A stretch of 19,504 bases of DNA from FEN-1297 sp046704255 (lineage in GTDB: Bacteria > Bacteroidota > Ignavibacteria > Ignavibacteriales > Ignavibacteriaceae), in assembly GCA_046704255.1 (NCBI GenBank), contig JBJKSH010000027.1:1-19504 (forward strand), read 5' to 3'. Shown in pieces: positions 1 through 7,622 of the stretch. The first letter of the stretch is position 1, and each line of letters starts with the position of its first letter. Both the position numbers and the translations under genes were made by a program. The notes under the pieces were generated by a model. The model made no database searches, was not told the origin of the DNA, and worked only from the letters and a program-made list of their open reading frames with translations.

Positions 1-85
1 CTTTGTTATTTTTTTGCAGCCCCTCGGCAAAGCCGGCCGCCAAAAATAACCCGCAAAGAACAATTGTGAAAATAGTTTTCTGCAT
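1..85 (-). CDS. Exported protein of unknown function, N-terminus only
   Basis: Only the first 28 codons lie in the window; the gene runs off the left edge. The ATG at 85-83 is preceded by GAGGG, about 7 nt upstream, which fixes the start. The product begins with a basic residue (MQK), then a hydrophobic stretch (residues 4-18), then GFA-EG, a good signal peptidase I site near residue 20. The single Cys in the hydrophobic core is not in a lipobox, so a lipoprotein is unlikely. After the predicted cleavage site only EGLQKNNK is visible, too little to name a family. A near-consensus sigma-54 promoter lies about 60 nt upstream on the same strand. The sigma-54 activator gene at 419-1798 reads towards it, so this is the obvious candidate target of that activator. 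Exported: fairly sure. Function: unknown. Confidence 0.7.
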   Translation of the reverse strand, partial: MQKTIFTIVLCGLFLAAGFAEGLQKNNK

Positions 86-142
86 TGTTTTCCCTCGCAC
101 TTTAGTGAAAATAGATTTATTAGTTTAAAGCTTTTGCTAATG

Positions 143-158
143 CGCAATGTTTATGCCA
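143..158 (-). promoter_or_regulatory. Sigma-54 (-24/-12) promoter of the left-edge exported protein
   Basis: The minus strand from 158 to 143 reads TGGCATAAACATTGCG. Against the sigma-54 consensus TGGCAYR-N4-TTGCW it matches everywhere except the final W. The GG (157-156) and GC (145-144) have the required 10-nt separation. Transcription would start near 132, giving a leader of about 47 nt before the ATG at 85. The gene for a sigma-54 activator is the next gene upstream. No RpoN gene is in the window, so use of the site depends on one elsewhere in the genome. Confidence 0.75.
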
Positions 159-211
159 TTTTTGTTTTTAGTGCAAAATAAGCTGTTTTTAAAGGGGTAA
201 GGTTTGAAATT

Positions 212-224
212 GGTAATTATTACC
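212..224. promoter_or_regulatory. Palindrome GGTAATTATTACC, possible activator site
   Basis: A perfect 13-bp palindrome (GGTAAT-T-ATTACC) centred about 85 bp upstream of the predicted sigma-54 transcription start. It lies in the gap between the activator gene and its probable target. Position and symmetry suit an upstream activator site or an operator. No second copy identifies the binder, so the assignment is tentative. Confidence 0.35.
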
Positions 225-244
225 GATTTGGCTAGGGAAAATTA

Positions 245-275
245 TAAATATTGTAAAATTTATTTACAATATTTA
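245..275. promoter_or_regulatory. 31-bp perfect dyad, possible upstream activating sequence
   Basis: Two perfect 13-base arms, TAAATATTGTAAA at 245-257 and TTTACAATATTTA at 263-275, flank a 5-nt centre. The centre lies about 128 bp upstream of the predicted sigma-54 start, within the 80-200 bp range usual for enhancer-binding activators. Sigma-54 activators with a Fis-type C-terminal helix-turn-helix bind dyads as dimers. As an RNA the same dyad would be a hairpin with almost no G or C and no clean U-tract, so a terminator for the activator gene is less likely. Confidence 0.45.
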
Positions 276-418
276 GCGGTAATATTTGATTTTAGCGAAT
301 AATTAAATCTTTTCCTATTGTTTTTCCTTAAAATACTTTTCATTATTTGAATGAGGGAAAAATAATTCACTATGTTAATAAGAATACGAAAAATATAATT
401 AAATTAGAATAACGATGA

Positions 419-1798
419 TCACTTAATCAACAAATCAAGTTTTGGACGGGAAATTTTTAACAATTTAGCCGTCTTGGATTTATTACCGCCGGTTTTTTCC
501 AGAACCTGCTTTGCATATAATTCAATTAATTTTTTAATTGTAGTTTGAGTATAGTTAAGATTTAAATTTATATACTGTGGAAGGTTGTTTAGTGATTCAT
601 CGCTGCCAACTGCCTGCGGCGGCCCAACGTTAACCAGTGTAGATAAATCATTAATTCCCAAAACCGAATTGTTAGCCAGAAGCACTGCTCTTTCCATAGC
701 GTTTTTTATTTCTCTAACATTGCCCGGCCAGGGATATTTTACCAGAAAATCTTTTGCTTCATTATCCAGTCTTCTTATTGATTTATTAAACTGCCGGTTG
801 AACTCTTTAATAAAATGTTCCGCAAGAATAAGGATGTCGTCTTCTCTTTCTCTTAACGGAGGGATAAATAAAGTAACTACATTTAATCTATAATATAAGT
901 CACTTCTAAAAGTATTAAGCTGAAGCAACTCTTCCAGGTTCATATTCGTAGCGGAAATTATTCTTGTATTTATAGGTATATCCAAAATTCCGCCAAGGTG
1001 CCGTATAACTTTTTTTTCAATTGCCCGCAAAAGTTTCTTTTGAATACCGGTGCTTAAATCACCAATTTCATCAAGGAACAAAGTACCGTTTTCTGCTAAT
1101 TCAAATAAGCCCGGTTTTCTGGATCTTGCATTTGTAAACGCACCGGGTTCATATCCAAAAAGTTCGGACTCCAGCAGATTCTCCGGTATTGAAGAACAAA
1201 CAATGTCAACAAATGGTCTGGAAGAATCTTTATTTATATAGTTATGAATTGCCCTTGCAAGCAGACCTTTGCCGGTTCCGGTTTCGCCGCGGATAAGAAT
1301 ATTCATATCCTCCTTTTCCGCTACTTTTTTTGCAAGCTTAATCACCCTTAAATAGTTTTGGGAATTGCCGATGATTGAACCGAAGTCATCTATATTTTCT
1401 GCAAATTCTTCCGTAGAAGGCAAGGAAGTAAGGAAGGCGTTATTCGTGATAATTTCTTCAAGGTAAGAGATAAATTTATACAGCTCATACGGAAAAATAA
1501 ATATATCTACAAAGCCGAGCTTGGCAATTGAACTAACCAGCAGCGCATTGTTATTTGGAATGACAAAGATAACCTTGTTTTTAATTGTACCTTTAATCTT
1601 TATTATTTTACTAATAAGGCGGGATTCAATATCGTTAACCTGCAGGATAATTATTACATTCGGCTCTACCGAAAAACGTTTTGAAAATGCAGGAATAATC
1701 GGAAGATCTTTCAATTCAAGCTGCTTAATTGCAGATTGAATGGAAGAAACATCATCAGCATCCGAGTAAACTTTTATTTTTGCCCTGTATTTACTCAT
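419..1798 (-). CDS. Sigma-54-dependent transcriptional activator (NtrC-like) with degenerate receiver domain
   Basis: A 459-residue enhancer-binding protein. Residues 1-120 have receiver-like alternation but lack the phosphorylation chemistry. The beta-3 strand (NVIIILQVN, 47-55) has no Asp at its end, and the Lys expected near residue 103 is absent (FPYEL). The AAA+ domain is complete: Walker A GETGTGKG (171-178), sigma-54 contact loop GAFTNA (219-224; canonical GAFTGA), Walker B TLFLDEIG (239-246), sensor I ATN (283-285) and NVRE (360-363). Residues 436-459 form a Fis-type helix-turn-helix. The ATG directly follows the stop of the kinase gene (TAAATG), so translation is almost certainly coupled. 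Activity probably depends on the kinase or on protein binding rather than Asp phosphorylation (inference). The likely target promoter lies just downstream at 143-158. Family: very sure. Ligand and targets: unknown. Confidence 0.93.
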   Translation of the reverse strand: MSKYRAKIKVYSDADDVSSIQSAIKQLELKDLPIIPAFSKRFSVEPNVIIILQVNDIESRLISKIIKIKGTIKNKVIFVIPNNNALLVSSIAKLGFVDIFIFPYELYKFISYLEEIITNNAFLTSLPSTEEFAENIDDFGSIIGNSQNYLRVIKLAKKVAEKEDMNILIRGETGTGKGLLARAIHNYINKDSSRPFVDIVCSSIPENLLESELFGYEPGAFTNARSRKPGLFELAENGTLFLDEIGDLSTGIQKKLLRAIEKKVIRHLGGILDIPINTRIISATNMNLEELLQLNTFRSDLYYRLNVVTLFIPPLREREDDILILAEHFIKEFNRQFNKSIRRLDNEAKDFLVKYPWPGNVREIKNAMERAVLLANNSVLGINDLSTLVNVGPPQAVGSDESLNNLPQYINLNLNYTQTTIKKLIELYAKQVLEKTGGNKSKTAKLLKISRPKLDLLIK

Positions 1799-4700
1799 TT
1801 AAATATCACTTAATTTTTCCAATGCCTGTTTGCGGCCGGGAGATTCCAGGTAAATTTTTCTTGCCCGGGAATCCTTAATATTATCGGCAATATAATTTAT
1901 TACTGCTTTTGAATATTTAATATATTCCTTTGCTTTTTTAGCGTTTCCTCTTTCGCTGTATGCTTTAGCCAACGCAAAAAGAATTCTCCATGTTGCTTCG
2001 GTTATATAGGATTGAGAAATTAATTCGTATGATAATCCGTAAAAATCCATATAAGATTTGTCATCCAGTCCCGGCATTTTTTCTACTATTAAACCAAACG
2101 TAAACTGCCGCTCTGCTTCAAACAAAATATTATTTTTGCATACACCTGTAAAAGTTTCGGATTGAAGCTGCCGGTAAGCAGTTTCGTATTTTTTCAGCCT
2201 AATTAATAATTGAACAATTAATATTGAGCAGGCAAAGTAATCGAACAGGCTTTCCTGCTGCAGGAAATATTCCTTAAGTGTTTCCAAAGATTCTATTACC
2301 GTATCGATTTTGGAACTTTGAGATTTATTTAAAAGGTTAAGGAACAAATAATAATTTTTGTATTTTTCGGATAGTTTATCCGGTTCGGAGAAAGCTTCAA
2401 TTTCTTTAATGATGGAATTCAATCTTTCAAAGTCCCCTATAATAAAACATAATTTGCCCAGCATAATTTCTGCTTCCATTGCTTCTTCAATATTTTGAAG
2501 CTGCCTGAACGTATCGACAGCATTGTTAAGCGATTCCACAGCCTGCTGATAGTTGCAAGTAATAATATAATTTTCTCCTAAATTAATTTGAATTAAGCCA
2601 AGGCTTTTTCTATTTCCCAAACTGGTAAAAATAGAAAGGGCTTTTTGATAATTCTTAATAGACTCATCGAACTCAAGAGTGTCGAAATAGTATATTCCGA
2701 AATTTCCCAGCAGCAATGCCTCCTGTTCCAGGTTGCCGATGGAACGGTTTATTTCCAGGGACTTCTCCCAGTAATCTTTAGATTTTGAGTGTTCTCCTTT
2801 AACACCGTAGATGTTCCCGATGTTCATTTGCATCTGCGCCATTCTAAATCTTAAGCCGGCCCCGGCGTAGGCATTATATCCTTCTTCAAAATATTTAAGA
2901 GAGCTGTCCGTATCGTTGTCCTTGTAAAATGAAATTAACCCAAGCATTTGGTAAGTTAAGCCTTTTTCTTCTGGAAGGGTTGATTTATCTTCAATTATTT
3001 CTCTACATATTTTAAAAGCTTCGTCGTAATTGTTTCTGTTAAATTCTACGGAAGCTATTTCCAGCAGCAGCTGATTTTTAATAGACGGATTTTTTACGCT
3101 GCTTAGCTGGCATTGCAAAATTTCTTTGCCCTGTTGGTATTCACCAAGTCCCGTTAAACATTTACCTTTAATTATTAATAATTCGGCTTTTTTTTCATTA
3201 CTTAAATTTTGTTTTAAAAGCTCTTCAATAAGATTTAATGCCTCTTTATAACGGCTTAGTTTAAAGTTTATGTTACAAAGTACTGCCTTTATTTCGATAA
3301 TCTTATCTTCGCTTAATTTAAATTCCGTAATATGCTGAAGTATTTTTAACTCATAACTATATGCAGAAATTTCTTCGGCTTGTTTTAGCTCTTCTTTCCA
3401 AAAGCCGTAAGAAGAATAATAATCACCGGCAAGTTCATAATGCCCGGCAAGTTCGGCATTATTAAAACCGGGATAGTTCTTTTTAAGAAATGAAGAAATT
3501 GCAGCGTGCAGGCCGGTTTTATCTTTTATAGAAGAATATACAAACTGCTTTAATCCTTCGGAAGTAAAAACCGGGTTTGTATTTAACTGCAGCGGGTGAA
3601 TAATATTTTTATGGCTTAAACCCGTAATAACCTGAAGCAGTTCTTCGTTGGCGTAATTAAAATATTTGGAAATTAATTCAGGGCTTATAAATATATTAAA
3701 AGCGGATATAAGCTGTGCCGTTTCCAATTCTCTTTTATTTAATTTGGAAATACGCAGATTGTAAATTTCTTCGTGAGAGCTTTTTAGCAAATCAGATGAT
3801 TTTTTGTCGGCGGTAATTTTAACACCTTTGCCGGAAAATGTTAAAATCTTTAAAAGAATTATGTCCTTTATAAAACCTTCCAGGCTTCCGGGAAGTAAAT
3901 CGGCATAAGACATAATAAGCCGTTTCAATTCTTCTTTGGGAAAAATGGAGGAAAGGCTTTTTTCAAGATATTCATTTAATTGAACCTCAGTAAAAGGCGT
4001 AAGGTCTATTTCTCTAAGGTTAAAGATAAAATCCGTCAAGAATTGCCTGTCGCTGTTCTCCGTTAAAATTATCTTAATTTTATTTACCTGTAAAATAGGT
4101 ATAATGTTTTTAAAAACTTCCAATGTATAATTATCATAAGTATTAAAAGCATCAAGGATAAGGATGAACTTACATTCCTCCGGCAGGTTGTTAAATAATG
4201 ATTTTAAATCGTCAAGAAAATCATTGTTGTCCGATTTTAATACCTTGTTTGTAAGTGATAAAAGCTCGTTTGTTAATATGTTATAAACAGTTTCATTAAA
4301 TATTATTTTACTGATAGTGTACTTAACAAAACGGATGCCGGTAAGAGAGTTTTTATTGCTAATAAAAATTGCATTTCTGTTGTTTGAATAAATTTCACTT
4401 GCAAGGGAAGTCTTCCCGGCACCTTCCGAACCTCTTATAGTAAAAACTTCATTGCTTGTTTTATCATTTAAATAGCTTTTAAGAATGTTTAGGGAGTCTC
4501 GCCTGTCTGCAAATACATAAGCAGGCATCCAATCTTTATATACCGGTTCATCAACAGGAATATCTAATGCTTCCAGTATTTGAATTGCATTTTCGAACCG
4601 ATCAGACGGTTCTTTGTTAAGCAGTTTTTTAACGGTATTATTTAAATTATTTGAAAAACCGTTTTCCGGGAATTCAAATTCTTTTTCAAGATGTGCCCTG

Positions 4701-5359
4701 TAAATATCCAGTTCATCGGAAACATCAAAGGGAAATTGCCCGTAGATAATTTTATAAAGGATAATTCCAAGTGAATAGAAATCAACCCGGTAGTCGTGCT
4801 TTGTCCTTTTTAAAATTTCCGGTGCAATATATTCTGCCGTTCCTCTGATAATAGTTTCTTTGGTTTCCAAAATGTTTTGTGCAAAACCCAGGTCGATTAA
4901 TTTAACAAACGGTTTATTTTTATAATTAGAGACTAAAATGTTTTGCGGCTTTAAGTCGTAATATATGTAATTGGAAATATGAAGGTAACAAAGAAATGAG
5001 CTAATCTGTTTAATAATATCCTTTAAAATTTCCTCATTATCCAGGCCGGGGTATTTTAGTAATTCAACTCCTTCAACAGATTCAAGAGTAAAAAATTTGC
5101 TTCCGGTTAAAATATCTTTTTCTTCGTCTCCCGTTTTAAGTACGGTTCCGTTATCGATGGATTTTACAATGTTGGGGTGATTTAGTTTTTGAAGGATAAA
5201 AAATTCATTTTTAAATGTTTTAACTTCTTCTGCATTTGCATCCGGTGATAGAATTTTTATTGCTATTTCCTGCCCGGGGAAATCAATGTCTTCGCATAAA
5301 AATACCGTGCTTCTTCCTTTACCTAATTGTTTTTTAATGATGTATTTTTCATTTACCAT
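1799..5359 (-). CDS. Serine/threonine protein kinase with AAA-type ATPase and TPR domains
   Basis: A 1186-residue cytoplasmic signalling protein with no membrane segment seen. Residues 6-265 are a eukaryotic-type kinase: glycine loop GKGRST (14-18 region), Lys35 (AIK), alpha-C Glu52, catalytic loop YYDLKPQN (133-140) with Asp135, Lys137 and Asn140, DLG at 156-158, and APE at 179-181. The usual HRD is YYD, so it is a non-RD kinase that need not require activation-loop phosphorylation. Next is a P-loop ATPase of the AAA_16/STAND type, Walker A GSEGAGKT (310-317) and Walker B FILILDA (398-404), then TPR repeats from about 690 to 1000. There is no DNA-binding, GAF or histidine-kinase output at the C-terminus. 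The architecture resembles PknK-like regulators. It overlaps the permease gene upstream by 11 nt and abuts the sigma-54 activator gene downstream. Substrate unknown; the activator is the obvious candidate. Confidence 0.9.
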   Translation of the reverse strand: MVNEKYIIKKQLGKGRSTVFLCEDIDFPGQEIAIKILSPDANAEEVKTFKNEFFILQKLNHPNIVKSIDNGTVLKTGDEEKDILTGSKFFTLESVEGVELLKYPGLDNEEILKDIIKQISSFLCYLHISNYIYYDLKPQNILVSNYKNKPFVKLIDLGFAQNILETKETIIRGTAEYIAPEILKRTKHDYRVDFYSLGIILYKIIYGQFPFDVSDELDIYRAHLEKEFEFPENGFSNNLNNTVKKLLNKEPSDRFENAIQILEALDIPVDEPVYKDWMPAYVFADRRDSLNILKSYLNDKTSNEVFTIRGSEGAGKTSLASEIYSNNRNAIFISNKNSLTGIRFVKYTISKIIFNETVYNILTNELLSLTNKVLKSDNNDFLDDLKSLFNNLPEECKFILILDAFNTYDNYTLEVFKNIIPILQVNKIKIILTENSDRQFLTDFIFNLREIDLTPFTEVQLNEYLEKSLSSIFPKEELKRLIMSYADLLPGSLEGFIKDIILLKILTFSGKGVKITADKKSSDLLKSSHEEIYNLRISKLNKRELETAQLISAFNIFISPELISKYFNYANEELLQVITGLSHKNIIHPLQLNTNPVFTSEGLKQFVYSSIKDKTGLHAAISSFLKKNYPGFNNAELAGHYELAGDYYSSYGFWKEELKQAEEISAYSYELKILQHITEFKLSEDKIIEIKAVLCNINFKLSRYKEALNLIEELLKQNLSNEKKAELLIIKGKCLTGLGEYQQGKEILQCQLSSVKNPSIKNQLLLEIASVEFNRNNYDEAFKICREIIEDKSTLPEEKGLTYQMLGLISFYKDNDTDSSLKYFEEGYNAYAGAGLRFRMAQMQMNIGNIYGVKGEHSKSKDYWEKSLEINRSIGNLEQEALLLGNFGIYYFDTLEFDESIKNYQKALSIFTSLGNRKSLGLIQINLGENYIITCNYQQAVESLNNAVDTFRQLQNIEEAMEAEIMLGKLCFIIGDFERLNSIIKEIEAFSEPDKLSEKYKNYYLFLNLLNKSQSSKIDTVIESLETLKEYFLQQESLFDYFACSILIVQLLIRLKKYETAYRQLQSETFTGVCKNNILFEAERQFTFGLIVEKMPGLDDKSYMDFYGLSYELISQSYITEATWRILFALAKAYSERGNAKKAKEYIKYSKAVINYIADNIKDSRARKIYLESPGRKQALEKLSDI

Positions 5360-6635
5360 ATTCTACCCGGGGATTAAAATAAAAGTTAATTTCTTTACCT
5401 AAATTATTAGCCGTATACAAAGTTAAAAATAAAATCAGTCCGGGAAAAAATATCATCCACCATGCCTGGGAAAGATAATTCTGCCCGGCTTCAATCATAG
5501 AACCCCACGAAGGATAAGTGCTGCCGGTTCCGAGTCCCAGGTAACTTAAAGCGGCTTCGGCTAAAATTACGTTACCATATTGAAAAACCAGGTTAACAGT
5601 AACAGGTGCAAGTATTACGGGTAGTACTTCTTTTAATAAAAGCCGGGTTTTGGAAAGACCTATTAATTTTGCGCTAATAAAAAAATCTTTGTTTTTTAGA
5701 GAAATAACTTCGCCGCGGACTATCTTAAACAAACTCATCCAGCCTGAAAACCCCAGAACAATTACAACACTTAAAAGAGAGTTTCCGAACAGTGCAAGAA
5801 TAAGTATAATTAAGAATATAACAGGGAATGCAAGGAACATGTCCGTAAACCGGCTTAAAGACGAATCTATTGCTCCGCCCGGATACCCGGCTAAGAATCC
5901 AAGTGTCAATCCTAATATAAGAGATATTAAAACCGATCCCAAACCTACAAACAAAGAAATCCTTGCGCCGTAAACCAGCCTGGCAAAAATATCTCTTCCT
6001 AGTTCATCTGTTCCCAGTAAAAAATATTTTGCAGTAATTTGAGGTTCTCCGTTTTTAACTAATAATTTATTCAGCGGAATTTCATTTGCAAATCCGCCCT
6101 GGTAATATGTTACTTTTCCGGAAGCTACAACGCTGTCTGCAAGAATAATATTTTCATTAAAGGATCTTTTTACAACATCATTCTTAAGGCGGATGAAATT
6201 TGCAAACAAAGAACTATTGGCGGCATCATTTTCTTTAAGGTGAAGTACCTCCACTTTGCTAAACGGCGGCAGTAATTTTGTAACGGAAAGGTTCTTTTGA
6301 AAGTCAGGGTTTTCCGCCGTAACGAGCGGTGCTAAAAGAAAAAATATAAATAGAACCGTAATTACCGAAGAGGTAAAATTAATTACTTTATTAAATATCG
6401 GTTTTCTTCTTTTAACAAAAGCCAACGCCGGGATAAATAAAATTAGGAATGCAGATAAGACTGAATCAATTAAAGGAAAACCGATTTGTCCTGCGGTTTG
6501 AGAAAAATCCGTTAATAGCAGATAAATAAAATCAAATAGAAGGATGTATGATTTTACAATAAGATTAAATCTTAAAATAAAAATAAGAAGAGATATTAAA
6601 ATTAATACATGCCAAATTTTAATTTTAAAATGCAT
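5349..6635 (-). CDS. Peptide-type ABC transporter permease, OppC/DppC family, N-terminally extended
   Basis: Inner-membrane subunit of a family-5 ABC importer (peptides, nickel or similar). The C-terminal half is typical: LLGTDELGRDIFARLVYGAR (206-225) leads into the transmembrane core, and the EAA-type loop is GLSKTRLLLKEVLP (326-339), which contacts an ATPase. At 428 residues it is roughly 120 longer than a usual OppC. The extra part has hydrophobic segments near 8-32, 54-75 and 86-106, then a soluble stretch (107-204) that probably sits outside the membrane. The ATG directly follows the TAG of the other permease gene (TAGATG), and the 3' end overlaps the kinase gene by 11 nt. Family is clear; substrate is not readable from sequence. 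The symbols oppC and dppC are withheld because orthology is not shown. Confidence 0.88.
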   Translation of the reverse strand: MHFKIKIWHVLILISLLIFILRFNLIVKSYILLFDFIYLLLTDFSQTAGQIGFPLIDSVLSAFLILFIPALAFVKRRKPIFNKVINFTSSVITVLFIFFLLAPLVTAENPDFQKNLSVTKLLPPFSKVEVLHLKENDAANSSLFANFIRLKNDVVKRSFNENIILADSVVASGKVTYYQGGFANEIPLNKLLVKNGEPQITAKYFLLGTDELGRDIFARLVYGARISLFVGLGSVLISLILGLTLGFLAGYPGGAIDSSLSRFTDMFLAFPVIFLIILILALFGNSLLSVVIVLGFSGWMSLFKIVRGEVISLKNKDFFISAKLIGLSKTRLLLKEVLPVILAPVTVNLVFQYGNVILAEAALSYLGLGTGSTYPSWGSMIEAGQNYLSQAWWMIFFPGLILFLTLYTANNLGKEINFYFNPRVEYGK

Positions 6636-7622
6636 CTAGTTTAAAATCCCTTTTAATAATCTTTTATCTATCTTAGCCTTTACAAGGTCGGCAATTAAAT
6701 TAGTAATTATAACCAATATACCGGCCGTAAAAGTGCAGCCTACAACAAGCGGGTAATCCCGGGAAAGTATGGCGTTAACAGTAAGCCGCCCCATTCCCGG
6801 CAGGGCAAAAATAACTTCGGTAATTAATGCTCCTCCGAATAATAATCCCAGTTCTACGCCCGCAACGGCAATAAGCGGGCTTACGGCATTGGGAATAACA
6901 TGTTTCCTGGTAATTTCTTTTTCCGTCAAACCGTGCATTCGCAAATTTTCAACAAAAGGTTTGTTGTAAACCTCAATTAAATTATCTCTTAAATATTTAT
7001 AATACACAGCCGCACCGCCAAGTGACAGCGTAATTAAAGGCAGTACCATGTGGTCTGCATAGTCCAGCAGCCGCTGAAAAAAAGTGAATGATCCAGCATC
7101 GAACGAACTTAAGCCCGATGTGGGAAGTATATTTAACACTCCCGAAAAAATATAAATAAGTGCAACACCTATTACAAACGACGGCAGCGCATAAACCATT
7201 AGACTTGTTTTACTGATTGTTCTATCCAGAATTCCGTTAATTTTTTTTACCGAAAGCAGCGAAAGAAAAAACGCCGATGTAATTTGTATTATAAAACTAA
7301 GCAGTGAAAAAACAAGTGTAAAAGGCAGATACATAGAAATTACTTTGGTAACGGGAAGCCTGTAGGTATACGAAATTCCGAAATTGCCGCCGCATAAATT
7401 CAGTATAAAAGATTTATATTGCTCTAAAAGTGATCCGTTTAGATCAAAAGAATTTTTAACAAGTGAGGCAAGCCCGGGGCTTAGTTCCGGCGAAACAAAT
7501 TTTTGATACGGCTCTCCCGGTGAAATCCTTAAAAGGAAAAAGAGAAAACTAATTAATAAAAACAGAACAAGCAGTGAAGTTAAAATTCTTTTTAGTAAAA
7601 TTTTAATAATTTCTTTTTTCAT
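6636..7622 (-). CDS. Peptide-type ABC transporter permease, OppB/DppB family
   Basis: The 328-residue first permease of the importer, of normal family length. An N-terminal membrane segment (about 12-31) runs into RISPGEPY, equivalent to the R-x-x-PGDP of OppB/DppB. The conserved cytoplasmic loop GLTEKEITRKHVIPNAV and the later LPGMGRLTVNAILSRDYPLV are family hallmarks. It would pair with the OppC-like subunit to form the channel and bind the two ATPases encoded divergently. The gene starts immediately after the TAG of the binding-protein gene (TAGATG) and ends with TAGATG into the next permease. No SD stands apart from upstream coding sequence, so reinitiation or coupling is likely. Substrate not determined. 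Confidence 0.92.
   Translation of the reverse strand: MKKEIIKILLKRILTSLLVLFLLISFLFFLLRISPGEPYQKFVSPELSPGLASLVKNSFDLNGSLLEQYKSFILNLCGGNFGISYTYRLPVTKVISMYLPFTLVFSLLSFIIQITSAFFLSLLSVKKINGILDRTISKTSLMVYALPSFVIGVALIYIFSGVLNILPTSGLSSFDAGSFTFFQRLLDYADHMVLPLITLSLGGAAVYYKYLRDNLIEVYNKPFVENLRMHGLTEKEITRKHVIPNAVSPLIAVAGVELGLLFGGALITEVIFALPGMGRLTVNAILSRDYPLVVGCTFTAGILVIITNLIADLVKAKIDKRLLKGILN

Larger units (their letters stand above)
86..418. other. 333-bp regulatory gap between the sigma-54 activator and its likely target
   Basis: No coding region is seen; the longest plus-strand reading from ATG 140 stops after 13 codons. The gap holds the sigma-54 promoter at 143-158, the 13-bp palindrome at 212-224 and the 31-bp dyad at 245-275. 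It also holds a weaker inverted repeat, TTTTTCC at 321-327 with GGAAAAA at 356-362. That repeat encloses TCATT/AATGA and is the only candidate terminator for the long leftward operon, a poor one because it is AT-rich. Everything outside these elements is simple A/T-rich sequence. Confidence 0.6.

Noticed and set aside
245..275. Large dyad read as a terminator for the leftward operon
   Set aside because: The stem contains two G/C pairs at most and no clear U-tract follows; its position relative to the sigma-54 promoter suits a protein site better.
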